Assembly: GCF_002217395.1 (NCBI RefSeq)
Contig: NZ_MUHD01000014.1
Span: 217,908 to 281,907, forward strand
Direction: 5' to 3'
Length of the DNA: 64,000 bases
From: Flavobacterium plurextorum
GTDB taxonomy: Bacteria; Bacteroidota; Bacteroidia; Flavobacteriales; Flavobacteriaceae
Shown piece after piece: positions 6,523-14,092 of the stretch. The position numbers and the translations under genes are program-made. Each line of letters opens with the position of its first letter. Position 1 is the first letter of the stretch. Below the pieces are notes generated by a model. The model ran no database searches, was not told where the DNA came from, and saw only the letters and a list, made by a program, of their open reading frames with translations.

Positions 6523-8613
6523 ATGGAAAGTTTTAGAACAGAAATAGAAAATCCGGTAGTTCAAAGAGAGATTATCGAATTAGAAAAAAAGATTCATTTA
6601 TTCCGTGGAGGAAAAATTGATGATGAGCGTTTTCGTAGTCTTCGTTTAGCGCGTGGAATTTACGGGCAACGTCAGGAAGGCGTTCAGATGATTCGTATCA
6701 AATTGCCTTATGGTAAAGTTACCAGCGAGCAATTAGTGCGTATCACGCAAGTTTCTGATGAGTATTCTACAGGACGTTTACACATTACAACACGTCAGGA
6801 TATCCAGATTCATTATGTGAGTTTAGACAGAACACCAGAACTTTGGGCAGATTTGGCTAAAGACGATATTACGCTTCGTGAAGCTTGTGGAAACACGGTT
6901 AGAAATATTACAGGAAGCGAATTGGCTGGAGTTGATGTAAACGAACCATTTGATGTTTCACCTTATGCACACGGACTTTTTCAATATTTGTTAAGAAACC
7001 CAATTTGTCAGGAAATGGGACGTAAATTCAAAATTTCGTTTTCTTCTTCAGACGAAGATACTGCTTTGAGTTATTTACACGATTTAGGATTTATTCCAAA
7101 AATTAAAGACGGACAAAAAGGTTTCAAAATCATGTTTGGAGGAGGTTTAGGATCTCAGCCAGCGCATGCCGAATTGCTTTCGGAGTTTGTTCCGGTAAAC
7201 GAAATCATTCCAACAGCAGAAGGAATCATTCGTATTTTCGACAGATACGGAGAACGTGCAAAAAGAATGAAAGCGCGTATGAAATTCTTAATCAAAGAAA
7301 TGGGAAGAGATGTTTTCCTTGATTTAGTTGAAAAAGAGAAAAAAGCCATCGCATTTGAAACATACGAAATTGACACAACGGCTTTTGACGGCCCAATTAC
7401 AGAGCCGTTATTAGAAGTTCCGCTAGTTACGATCGAAGATACTGCAGCTTACGAAACGTGGAAAAAATCGAATGTAATCAAGCAGAAACAAGACGGTTAT
7501 TACGCTATTGGAATCAAAGTTTTATTAGGTGATTTTTATACGGATAAAGCAAGATTATTAGCAGCTTTAATAAAAAATTACGGAGCAAATGAACTACGTT
7601 TTTCATTGCGTCAAAATATTGTAATACGTAATATAAAAGAAGAGAATTTACCTTTCTTTTATCAAGAATTAGCCAAATTGGATTTTGTTCAATTAGGATA
7701 TAATTCGACAGCAGATATTACAGCATGTCCGGGTACAGATACTTGCAACTTGGGGATTGCAAGTAGTACCGGAATTGCAGAAGAATTAGAAAGAGTTTTA
7801 AGTGCAGAATATCCTCAGTATTTAAACAATCAGGAAATTGAAATTAAAATTTCAGGTTGTATGAATGCCTGCGGGCAGCATAATATGTCTGCAATTGGAT
7901 TCCAGGGAATGTCTATCAACTCAGGAAAACTGGTTGCTCCGGCATTACAAGTTTTGTTAGGAGGAGGAAGATTAGGAAATGGAGCAGGACGTTTTGCGGA
8001 TAAAGTAATTAAAATTCCAAGCCGTAGAGGACCAGATGCTTTGCGCACAATTTTAAACGATTTTGATGCGAATGCAAACGGAGAAAAATTCCTTAATTAT
8101 TACGATGTAAAAGGAGAGAAGTATTTCTATGAAATTTTAAAACCTTTCGCAGACGTAACCAATTTAACAGAAGCTGATTTTGTGGATTGGGGTAATGCAG
8201 ACAATTATGTAAAAGCAGTTGGAGTTGGAGAATGTGCCGGCGTTGTGATCGATTTAGTAGCGACTTTATTGTTTGAAGCTAAAGAGAAATTAATCCTAGC
8301 TCAGGAATCTTTTGATAACGAAAAATGGTCAGACGCTATTTATCATGCTTACGCAGGATTTGTAAATGGAGCAAAAGCTTTGTTGTTGTCAGAAAACCAA
8401 AAAACAAATCATCACGCAGGAATTGTAGACCTGTTTGATACTGTTTTTGTTGAAAATAATAAAATCGAATTAAACTCAACTTTTAAAGACTTGGTTTACC
8501 AAATCAATAAAAATGAACCATCAGAAGCTTTCGCTAAAGATTACATCGCTCAAGCGGTAGTTTTCTTTGATAAAATCGAAACTTTCAGAGCTCAGGAATT
8601 AGAAAATGCTTAA
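6523..8613 (+). CDS. siroheme [4Fe-4S] sulfite reductase with C-terminal HEPN-like domain
   Basis: Assimilatory reductase of the nitrite/sulfite reductase family, 696 residues counted from the ATG at 6523. I chose this start because upstream codons lie in the tandem repeat. Two ferredoxin-like and siroheme-binding halves span about residues 1-560. The cluster/siroheme cysteines are C402 and C408 (CPGTDTC) and C446 and C450 (SGCMNACG). Residues from about 566 form an extra helical domain, VGECAGV onward, with EKWSDAIYHAYAGFVNGAKA and a later NHHAGIVDLF stretch, resembling HEPN domains. Ordinary sulfite reductases end before this. The window has no CysJ flavoprotein; the FNR-like gene at 10344 may supply electrons. 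The stop overlaps the next gene by 8 bases. Confidence 0.9.
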   Translation: MESFRTEIENPVVQREIIELEKKIHLFRGGKIDDERFRSLRLARGIYGQRQEGVQMIRIKLPYGKVTSEQLVRITQVSDEYSTGRLHITTRQDIQIHYVSLDRTPELWADLAKDDITLREACGNTVRNITGSELAGVDVNEPFDVSPYAHGLFQYLLRNPICQEMGRKFKISFSSSDEDTALSYLHDLGFIPKIKDGQKGFKIMFGGGLGSQPAHAELLSEFVPVNEIIPTAEGIIRIFDRYGERAKRMKARMKFLIKEMGRDVFLDLVEKEKKAIAFETYEIDTTAFDGPITEPLLEVPLVTIEDTAAYETWKKSNVIKQKQDGYYAIGIKVLLGDFYTDKARLLAALIKNYGANELRFSLRQNIVIRNIKEENLPFFYQELAKLDFVQLGYNSTADITACPGTDTCNLGIASSTGIAEELERVLSAEYPQYLNNQEIEIKISGCMNACGQHNMSAIGFQGMSINSGKLVAPALQVLLGGGRLGNGAGRFADKVIKIPSRRGPDALRTILNDFDANANGEKFLNYYDVKGEKYFYEILKPFADVTNLTEADFVDWGNADNYVKAVGVGECAGVVIDLVATLLFEAKEKLILAQESFDNEKWSDAIYHAYAGFVNGAKALLLSENQKTNHHAGIVDLFDTVFVENNKIELNSTFKDLVYQINKNEPSEAFAKDYIAQAVVFFDKIETFRAQELENA

Positions 8614-9379
8614 TATAAAACCCAAAATAACTTTAGTTGGTGCAGGTCCGGGTGATCCTGATTTACTTACGCTCAAAGCTGTAAAAGCATTGGCTGAAGC
8701 TAATGTGGTTTTATACGACGCTTTGGCTAACGAAGAAATTCTGGATTATGCACCCAAAAATGCAATTAGAATTTTTGTTGGAAAAAGAATCGGAAATCAT
8801 GCTTATACGCAGGATCAGATCAATCAATTGATTGTGGATAATGCGCTGACATATGGAAATGTAGTTCGGTTAAAAGGTGGTGATCCGTTTATTTTTGGAA
8901 GAGGAAGCGAAGAAGTAGAATTTGCAGAAAGTTTCGGAATTGAAACTATTGTAGTTCCTGGAATTTCATCAGTTGCTTCGGTTCCTGCAAGTCAGGGAAT
9001 ATCAATTACAAAAAGAGGCGTTTCAGAAAGCTTTTGGGCGATTACCGGAACAACTTCTGACAGAAAATTATCTTCAGATGTAGCTTTAGCGGCACAATCT
9101 TCGGCAACGGTCGTGATTTTAATGGGAATGCACAAATTACCTCAAATCATCGATTTGTTTCAAAAAGAAGATAAAGGAAATCTGCCTGTAGCGATTATTC
9201 AAAACGGAACAACTTCGGAGGAAAAAGTTGGAGTTGGAACAGTAGATTCGATTCTAAATATTGTAAAAGAAAAAGAATTAGGTTCACCAGCGATTATTGT
9301 TCTTGGAGAAGTTGTAAGAGAAAGCAATAAATTAAAAGGATTTTACGAAGAGTTTCTATCAAAGGAAATCGCAAGATAA
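8606..9379 (+). CDS. cobA: uroporphyrinogen-III C-methyltransferase
   Basis: SAM-dependent enzyme that methylates uroporphyrinogen III twice to precorrin-2, the first step to siroheme. It has 257 residues, the normal length of a stand-alone SUMT. The N-terminal glycine motif VGAGPGDPDLLTLKA (11-25), the VVRLKGGDPFIFGRG stretch and the VVPGISS motif are all typical. Its ATG lies inside the end of the sulfite reductase gene (overlap 8606-8613), implying translational coupling between the siroheme enzyme and its cofactor supply. A repeat-filled 230-base gap separates it from the next siroheme gene. Confidence 0.95.
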   Translation: MLNIKPKITLVGAGPGDPDLLTLKAVKALAEANVVLYDALANEEILDYAPKNAIRIFVGKRIGNHAYTQDQINQLIVDNALTYGNVVRLKGGDPFIFGRGSEEVEFAESFGIETIVVPGISSVASVPASQGISITKRGVSESFWAITGTTSDRKLSSDVALAAQSSATVVILMGMHKLPQIIDLFQKEDKGNLPVAIIQNGTTSEEKVGVGTVDSILNIVKEKELGSPAIIVLGEVVRESNKLKGFYEEFLSKEIAR

Positions 9380-9460
9380 AGTTCCGAAGGAACCATTCGT
9401 ATAACAATAGCGTTCCGAAGGAACAATTCATGTTGTAGGGTCGGGTTTCACCCGATGTAC
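9380..9460. repeat. REP-like palindromic repeats, copies 2 and 3
   Basis: GTTCCGAAGGAAC occurs at 9380-9392 and again at 9411-9423. The second is followed by AATTCATGTTGTAG and a TCGGGTTTCACCCGA hairpin (9440-9454). Confidence 0.75.
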
Positions 9461-9518
9461 GCATGGTAATAACGTCGGATTTTAATCTGGGAAATAAAAC
9501 GAAAGATTGGAAAACATA

Positions 9519-9538
9519 GCCCGAGGTTTCAACCTCGA
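9519..9538. repeat. palindrome CGAGGTTTCAACCTCG
   Basis: Perfect inverted repeat with a short loop at 9521-9536, at the end of the REP-like cluster. It may be one more arm of the same repeat family. No T tract follows. Confidence 0.5.
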
Positions 9539-9609
9539 GAACGAATGGATATTTAATTCAATATTCATTAAAAAATCATCTAATTTTGATTGGATGTAAT
9601 TAAATTAAA

Positions 9610-10191
9610 ATGGAACAGAACGAATTATATCCCATATTCCTAAAACTTCATAATCTGAATGTTTTAATTGTGGGCGGAGGAAATGTAGGTTTGGAAAAGC
9701 TTTCTTTCTTGCTAAAGTCAAGTCCAAATGCGAATGTTGAGGTTGTAGCGCCTGATTTTCATTTAGAAATTAAAGTTTTAGCAGAAAACCATCCTTCAAT
9801 TAAATTGACGGAAGCGAAGTTCAAAAAGAAAATGCTCAAAAAGCGTCACATGGTAATTGCCTGTACAGACAATTTAAAAGTGAATAAAAGAGTTTACGAT
9901 TTGGCCAGAAAACGTTATTTGATTTGCAATATTGCCGACACGCCCGATTTATGTGATTATTATTTAGGCGGAATCGTAACTAAAGGAAATGTGAAAATTG
10001 CAATTTCGACCAACGGAAAATCGCCGACAACGGCAAAAAGGCTTAGGGAGTTTTTCGAAGAAGTAATTCCAGAGGATATCAATCAAATGGTTGAAAATTT
10101 GAATGAATATCGAAAAACTTTAAAAGGTAATTTTGAAGAAAAGGTTAAAAGAATGAACGAGATAACCGATTCATTAAGAAATAAAGAATAA
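9610..10191 (+). CDS. precorrin-2 dehydrogenase / sirohydrochlorin ferrochelatase (CysG N-terminal type)
   Basis: NAD-dependent enzyme completing siroheme synthesis, similar to the N-terminal half of CysG or yeast Met8p. It has 193 residues. The Rossmann motif VGGGNVGLEK (21-30) is followed by the IACTDNLKVN and ICNIADTPDLCDYYLGG stretches, and by ISTNGKSPTTAKRLREFFEE, the dimerisation and chelatase part. The methylase half is encoded separately by cobA upstream. The downstream gap again holds a REP-like palindrome. Dehydrogenase function is clear from the family; chelatase activity is assumed by analogy with CysG and Met8p. Confidence 0.9.
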   Translation: MEQNELYPIFLKLHNLNVLIVGGGNVGLEKLSFLLKSSPNANVEVVAPDFHLEIKVLAENHPSIKLTEAKFKKKMLKKRHMVIACTDNLKVNKRVYDLARKRYLICNIADTPDLCDYYLGGIVTKGNVKIAISTNGKSPTTAKRLREFFEEVIPEDINQMVENLNEYRKTLKGNFEEKVKRMNEITDSLRNKE

Positions 10192-10196
10192 TAAAA

Positions 10197-10244
10197 AGTT
10201 CCGAAGGAGCAATTTATATTGTAGCATCGGGTTTTAACCCGATG
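10197..10244. repeat. REP-like palindromic repeat, copy 4
   Basis: AGTTCCGAAGGAGC, AATTTATATTGTAG and the hairpin ATCGGGTTTTAACCCGAT in the same order as the other copies. It starts 6 bases after the siroheme gene stop. Confidence 0.75.
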
Positions 10245-10343
10245 GACGAAAGAGGAGAAATGAATAATGATAAAAATCATTGTTAGTAGAATAAATTATT
10301 CGTTTCTTTGTATTATTAAGAATGATTATAAACAACAAGCATA

Positions 10344-11396
10344 ATGATTAAAACAGATATACTTATAATTGGAGCAGGACCAACAGGTTTATTTGCCGTT
10401 TTCGAGGCAGGATTATTAAAATTAAAATGTCACATTTTAGATGCTCTTCCACAAGCAGGAGGACAACTATCAGAATTGTATCCTAAAAAACCTATTTATG
10501 ATATTCCTGGTTTTCCAGAAGTTTTAGCAGGAGATTTAATTGATAACCTACAAGAACAAATTAAGCAATTTGAGCCAGGTTATACATTAGGCGAGCGTGC
10601 TGAAACAATAGAAAAACAAGAAGACGGAAGTTTTATTGTTACCTCAAATAAAGGAACTAAATTTCATGCACCGGTTATTGCAATCGCTGGAGGTTTAGGA
10701 AGTTTTGAGCCTCGTAAACCACTTATCGAAGATATAGAGTTTTATGAAAATAAAGGGGTAAAATACTTCATCAAAAATCCTGAAAAATTTAGAGACAAAA
10801 GAGTTGTAATTGCAGGAGGAGGAGATTCAGCATTAGACTGGAGTATTTTCTTGGCAAATGTAGCTTCAGAAGTTACTTTAATTCACAGAAGAAACGAATT
10901 TAGAGGTGCTTTAGATTCAGTAGAAAAAGTACAAGAATTAAAAACTGCAGGAAAAATTAAATTAATTACGCCGGCAGAAGTTATCGGAATTAATGGTGCT
11001 GAACACATCGAGTCATTAGATATCGAAGAAAACGGAGCACACCGTAAAATCGAAACTGATTATTTCATTCCGCTATTTGGATTAACTCCAAAATTAGGTC
11101 CAATTGGAGATTGGGGACTAGAAATTGAGAAAAATGCAATTAAAGTAAATAATGCATTAGATTACCAAACAAACATTCCAGGAATCTTTGCAATTGGAGA
11201 CGTAAACACGTACCCAGGAAAATTAAAGTTGATCCTTTGTGGTTTCCACGAAGCAACATTAATGTGCCAAGCTGCGTACCAAATCATCAATCCAGGTAAA
11301 AAATATGTGTTGAAATATACAACAGTTTCTGGTGTAGATGGTTTCGACGGAACTCGTAAAGAAGCACCAAAAGCAGTTGTGAAAGCGATAGTCTAA
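10344..11396 (+). CDS. TrxR-like ferredoxin/flavodoxin-NADP(+) reductase
   Basis: FAD- and NAD(P)H-binding oxidoreductase, 350 residues, of the thioredoxin-reductase-like FNR group (B. subtilis YumC type). The FAD motif IIGAGPTGLFAVFEAG is at 7-22, the NADP-binding GGGDSALDW near 154-162 and the FAD-closing IFAIGDVNTYPG near 285-296. The redox CxxC of true thioredoxin reductase is absent, which separates it from TrxB. As last gene of the sulfate-reduction block it is well placed to feed electrons through ferredoxin to the sulfite reductase. This partnership is inference. A strong terminator follows. Confidence 0.88.
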   Translation: MIKTDILIIGAGPTGLFAVFEAGLLKLKCHILDALPQAGGQLSELYPKKPIYDIPGFPEVLAGDLIDNLQEQIKQFEPGYTLGERAETIEKQEDGSFIVTSNKGTKFHAPVIAIAGGLGSFEPRKPLIEDIEFYENKGVKYFIKNPEKFRDKRVVIAGGGDSALDWSIFLANVASEVTLIHRRNEFRGALDSVEKVQELKTAGKIKLITPAEVIGINGAEHIESLDIEENGAHRKIETDYFIPLFGLTPKLGPIGDWGLEIEKNAIKVNNALDYQTNIPGIFAIGDVNTYPGKLKLILCGFHEATLMCQAAYQIINPGKKYVLKYTTVSGVDGFDGTRKEAPKAVVKAIV

Positions 11397-11417
11397 GTTG
11401 CTAAGGTTTTTATATAC

Positions 11418-11452
11418 AAAAGCTCAAACTTTAAAAGTTTGGGCTTTTTTTT
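11418..11452 (+). terminator. terminator of the sulfate-reduction block
   Basis: AAGCTCAAACTTT pairs with AAAGTTTGGGCTT and is followed by eight T. It separates the reduction genes from the methionine genes. Confidence 0.88.
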
Positions 11453-11462
11453 CATCACGCAG

Positions 11463-11557
11463 AATCCCAGAGGGATGAAATATTTACAGAAAAGAAATAA
11501 TTCCGTCTGTAAAAAACTTCAGCGGAGCAACATCTTTGAGATGTGTCGCTCCGCTGG
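11463..11557. repeat. imperfect palindromic repeat with GCGGAGC arms
   Basis: CAGCGGAGC (11520-11528) and GCTCCGCTG (11548-11556) form a hairpin with further ACATC/GATGT pairing inside. Upstream, CCCAGAGGGATGAAATATTTACAG resembles the head of the REP-like units. Probably one composite mobile or degenerate repeat. Confidence 0.55.
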
Positions 11558-11623
11558 AGCTTTAGTTTGATTGCTGAATGTTTTTCTATAAATATTATGC
11601 TCCCCTGGATCTAAATCACGTAA

Positions 11624-11672
11624 AAGGTCAAAGCCTTAGAATCTTAGCATCTTAACTGCTCAGCACCTTAGA
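11624..11672. repeat. CTTAG-rich repeat block, left
   Basis: Repeated CTTAGNATC-type words (CCTTAGAATCTTAGCATC and CACCTTAG) precede the riboswitch promoter. A similar block occurs at 12129-12169, in the same orientation. Confidence 0.55.
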
Positions 11673-11682
11673 AAAAAAACAT

Positions 11683-11713
11683 TTGCAAATCGAAACCCTA
11701 TTTCATACCTTTG
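11683..11713 (+). promoter_or_regulatory. promoter of the riboswitch-controlled metH transcript
   Basis: TACCTTTG (11706-11713) fits TAnnTTTG, with TTG (11683-11685) 20 bases upstream. The start site would be near 11720, shortly before the aptamer. Confidence 0.65.
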
Positions 11714-11736
11714 CACTGTTCTTAAAATTATTGTCA

Positions 11737-11849
11737 GTTATCACGAAAGGCGGAGGGATAGACCCGATGAAACCTTAGCAACCCTTTATCATAAAGAAGG
11801 TGCTAAATTCTACTTTATACTACATTTTCCAGTATTAAAGATAGATAAC
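11737..11849 (+). promoter_or_regulatory. SAM-I riboswitch (S-box)
   Basis: The aptamer is closed by GTTATC (11737-11742) pairing with GATAAC (11844-11849). Between them are the conserved S-box blocks in order: ACGAAAGGCGGAGGGA, ACCC, GATGAAACC, TTAGCAACC and AAGGTGCTAAATTCTAC. These match the SAM-I consensus closely. It lies 330 bases before the first metH gene, so high S-adenosylmethionine would lower methionine synthase expression. No obvious U-tailed terminator follows on the plus strand; the switch mechanism is unclear. Confidence 0.93.
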
Positions 11850-11955
11850 ACAAATACATACTCGTATTTCTCAAAACTTTTCTCGATAACATATAATATT
11901 TACTGAAACAGATTCTGTATCAGGAGCGAATCATTGGCGCATTTTTGCAGTTAAT

Positions 11956-12024
11956 AGTTCCCGCTTTCGCCTATATCTCTCCATTTCATTGCGAGGATAC
12001 CGGCTCAATCGGGGCTAATGAGCC
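11956..12024 (+). ncRNA. structured repeat element, copy A (metH leader)
   Basis: The core AGTTCCCGCTTTCGC ... GAGGATACCGGCTC ... ATCGGGGCTA is also present on the opposite strand at 49498-49570. An outer pairing CCCG (11960-11963) with CGGG (12010-12013) and an inner one TATC (11974-11977) with GATA (11996-11999) are kept in both copies, with base changes that keep pairing. An alternative stem GGCTCA (12002-12007)/TGAGCC (12019-12024) would compete. It may be a known Bacteroidota motif such as Flavo-1, or an uncatalogued one. Confidence 0.5.
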
Positions 12025-12063
12025 AGCACTAGTGCACTTTTGGAATTAATGTAAAAAAATATC

Positions 12064-12114
12064 GAAGGCTAGACCGAAAGGTTTTTTAAACCTGCCGGGT
12101 CTAAAAGAGCCTTC
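12064..12114. other. long hairpin in the metH leader
   Basis: GAAGGCT (12064-12070) pairs with AGCCTTC (12108-12114), AGACC with GGTCT (12098-12102), and AGGTTT with AAACCT (12088-12093). On the plus strand no T run follows; read on the minus strand it is followed by GATATTTTTTT. It may be the expression platform or part of the adjacent repeat element. Confidence 0.55.
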
Positions 12115-12128
12115 ACAATCATAATAAA

Positions 12129-12169
12129 AAAACTTAGCATCTTAGAACCTTAGCGTCTTAGCAGCTAAA
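12129..12169. repeat. CTTAG-rich repeat block, right
   Basis: Tandem-like words CTTAGCATC, TTAGAAC, CTTAGCGT and CTTAGCAGC end 11 bases before the metH start. Same orientation as the block at 11624. Confidence 0.6.
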
Positions 12170-12179
12170 ACAAAAAAAT

Positions 12180-13184
12180 ATGGCAATTACAATACAAGAA
12201 GCAATAAAAAAAAATATCCTAATCCTTGATGGAGCTATGGGAACGATGTTGCAGCGCTATAATTTCTCAGAAGAAGATTTTCGTGGCGAACGTTTCAAAG
12301 ATTTTCCGCATCCATTAAAAGGAAATAACGATTTACTATCCATAACACAACCACATGCAATCCGCGATGTCCACGCCGCTTATTACGAAGCCGGCGCTGA
12401 CATTGTAGAAACTAACACTTTTTCAGGAACGACAATCGGTATGGCCGATTATCACATGGAAGATTTGGTTTACGAGTTAAACTACGAATCAGCAAAAATC
12501 GCAAGACAAGTAGCTGATGAGTTTACCGCGAAAAATCCAGAAAAACCTCGTTTTGTAGCCGGTTCAATCGGACCGACGAACAGAACGGCAAGTATGTCAC
12601 CAGATGTAAATGATCCAGGTTACAGAGCCGTAACGTTTGATGATTTGAGAATCGCTTACAAACAACAAGCAGAAGCTTTAATGGATGGTGGCTGTGATTT
12701 ACTTTTAGTAGAAACCATTTTCGATACTTTAAATGCAAAAGCAGCACTTTTTGCGATCGAAGAAGTAAAAGAAGAACGTAATCTTGATATTCCAATCATG
12801 GTTTCAGGAACGATTACAGATGCCTCTGGAAGAACACTTTCAGGACAAACTGTAGAAGCATTTTTGATTTCAGTTTCGCATATTCCGTTATTAAGCGTGG
12901 GATTCAATTGCGCCCTTGGAGCCGATTTGTTGAAACCGTATTTAAAAACATTATCTCAGCATACACAATTTAATGTTTCGGCACATCCCAATGCAGGATT
13001 GCCAAATGCTTTCGGACAATATGATGAAACACCAGAACAAACTCAGGCTTTTATTAAAGAATATTTAGATGATAATTTAATCAATATAATCGGTGGCTGT
13101 TGCGGAACAACTCCAGATCATATTCGATTAATGGCTGAAGTTGCAAAAGATTATAAGCCACGCGTGGCGCCAGTAACAGTATAG
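12180..13184 (+). CDS. metH: methionine synthase, homocysteine-binding part (split MetH, N-terminal)
   Basis: Homocysteine S-methyltransferase domain of cobalamin-dependent methionine synthase as a separate 334-residue protein. [10 protein letters not shown] lies near 15-24. The zinc-binding cysteines are in [10 protein letters not shown] (about residue 244) and in the pair of [10 protein letters not shown] (about 307-308). The protein ends right after this barrel. The remaining domains are encoded from 14093, so the enzyme must assemble from two chains, an arrangement known in many Bacteroidota. It is the first gene behind the SAM-I riboswitch. Confidence 0.95.
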   Translation: MAITIQEAIKKNILILDGAMGTMLQRYNFSEEDFRGERFKDFPHPLKGNNDLLSITQPHAIRDVHAAYYEAGADIVETNTFSGTTIGMADYHMEDLVYELNYESAKIARQVADEFTAKNPEKPRFVAGSIGPTNRTASMSPDVNDPGYRAVTFDDLRIAYKQQAEALMDGGCDLLLVETIFDTLNAKAALFAIEEVKEERNLDIPIMVSGTITDASGRTLSGQTVEAFLISVSHIPLLSVGFNCALGADLLKPYLKTLSQHTQFNVSAHPNAGLPNAFGQYDETPEQTQAFIKEYLDDNLINIIGGCCGTTPDHIRLMAEVAKDYKPRVAPVTV

Positions 13185-13205
13185 TGTGATTTTTTGGAAT
13201 ATTAT

Positions 13206-13733
13206 ATGAAATTTAAATATCTGGTTTTATTAGTTTTTCTTTCAACTTTACTTGCACAATGTGCTTCGTCAGCGACCATCGAAGGAATGACGGTTAAAGA
13301 TTATAAAGCGGAAAAGAAAATTGGAGATAAAATTTTCATTAGATCTGTTACAGGTGGAAAAAAAACAAATCCATTATGGACATCTAAGATTTCTAATGAA
13401 AATTTTGGAGAAGCATTTAAAAAATCTGTTATTGAATCTGAAGTATTTTCGAAAATAGATTCGATTACAAATGACGAGGATTGGGTTCTTGAAATTAATT
13501 TAGTTTCTGTTGATCAGCCTTTTTTTGGTCTGACCTTTACGGTCAAAACTACAATAGAATATAAATTGTATTATCAAAATAAATTGAGGTTTAGCAAGAA
13601 TATTAAACAATCCGGAAGTGCTACAACTTCAGATGCAATTTTAGGAGTAAAAAGGTTACGCTTAGCGAATGAAGTTTCGGCAAAAAATAATATAAATGAG
13701 TTACTTCGATCATTAAACGAGATTGTTCAATAG
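13206..13733 (+). CDS. putative lipoprotein between the metH halves
   Basis: I do not recognise the family. The 175-residue product starts with a lipoprotein signal, a Lys-flanked hydrophobic stretch ending in LLAQC (lipid-modified C19). The rest is mixed alpha/beta with an FGLTFTVKTTIEYKLYY stretch around residues 105-121. I use the ATG at 13206; a TTG four codons upstream is less likely. It lies 21 bases after metH-N on the same strand and probably belongs to the transcript, although no link with methionine synthesis is visible. Confidence 0.7.
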   Translation: MKFKYLVLLVFLSTLLAQCASSATIEGMTVKDYKAEKKIGDKIFIRSVTGGKKTNPLWTSKISNENFGEAFKKSVIESEVFSKIDSITNDEDWVLEINLVSVDQPFFGLTFTVKTTIEYKLYYQNKLRFSKNIKQSGSATTSDAILGVKRLRLANEVSAKNNINELLRSLNEIVQ

Positions 13734-13747
13734 ATGTAAATGCAGTA

Positions 13748-14023
13748 ATGACAATATCAAAAATGGATGGAGAGCATATTATTTATTCTGAAGATGGAGA
13801 GGTTTTTAAAGCTTTTCTAAATTCAAATTGGTACGATACAATGAGTCCATATTTATATTGTGTTTCTGAATTGAAAAGTATTAAAAGTAAGATTGACAAT
13901 AACGAAAAATTCAAGATAGAAAGTAACGGTAAAATATATCATATTACGACAAATTTAGAATTTAAGACATGGATAGAAAAGGTGTTTTATGGCGGATTTG
14001 AGAAACATGTTTTTATTGATTAA
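13748..14023 (+). CDS. small hypothetical protein between the metH halves
   Basis: A 91-residue soluble, acidic/lysine-rich protein with no recognised domain, no signal peptide and no membrane segment. It starts with ATG 14 bases after the lipoprotein stop, so the two are probably co-transcribed. Composition and codon use look like the neighbours. A REP-like repeat follows 8 bases after its end. Its presence inside the metH cluster may result from insertion rather than function. Confidence 0.55.
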   Translation: MTISKMDGEHIIYSEDGEVFKAFLNSNWYDTMSPYLYCVSELKSIKSKIDNNEKFKIESNGKIYHITTNLEFKTWIEKVFYGGFEKHVFID

Positions 14024-14031
14024 AAAATAAA

Positions 14032-14080
14032 AGTTCCGGAGGAACGAAACATATTGTAGCAACGGAATTTATTCCGTTGA
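14032..14080. repeat. REP-like palindromic repeat, copy 5
   Basis: AGTTCCGGAGGAAC, GAAACATATTGTAG and the hairpin AACGGAATTTATTCCGTT follow the same layout as the copies at 9411 and 10197. It ends 12 bases before the second metH gene. Confidence 0.75.
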
Positions 14081-14092
14081 AAATTGAAGAAA

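Noticed and set aside
9380..10260. Possible CRISPR array in the repeated palindromes of the siroheme region.
   Set aside because: Repeats are unevenly spaced, palindromic, degenerate and separated by genes; there are no regular spacers and no cas genes.
10344..11396. Thioredoxin reductase.
   Set aside because: The redox-active CxxC between the FAD and NADP parts is missing; the ferredoxin-NADP reductase subgroup fits better.
12064..12114. Rho-independent terminator as riboswitch platform.
   Set aside because: The hairpin is not followed by a T tract on the plus strand, only on the minus strand.
11397..12179. Cobalamin riboswitch before metH.
   Set aside because: The conserved B12-box GCCACTG is not present; the S-box blocks clearly identify SAM-I.
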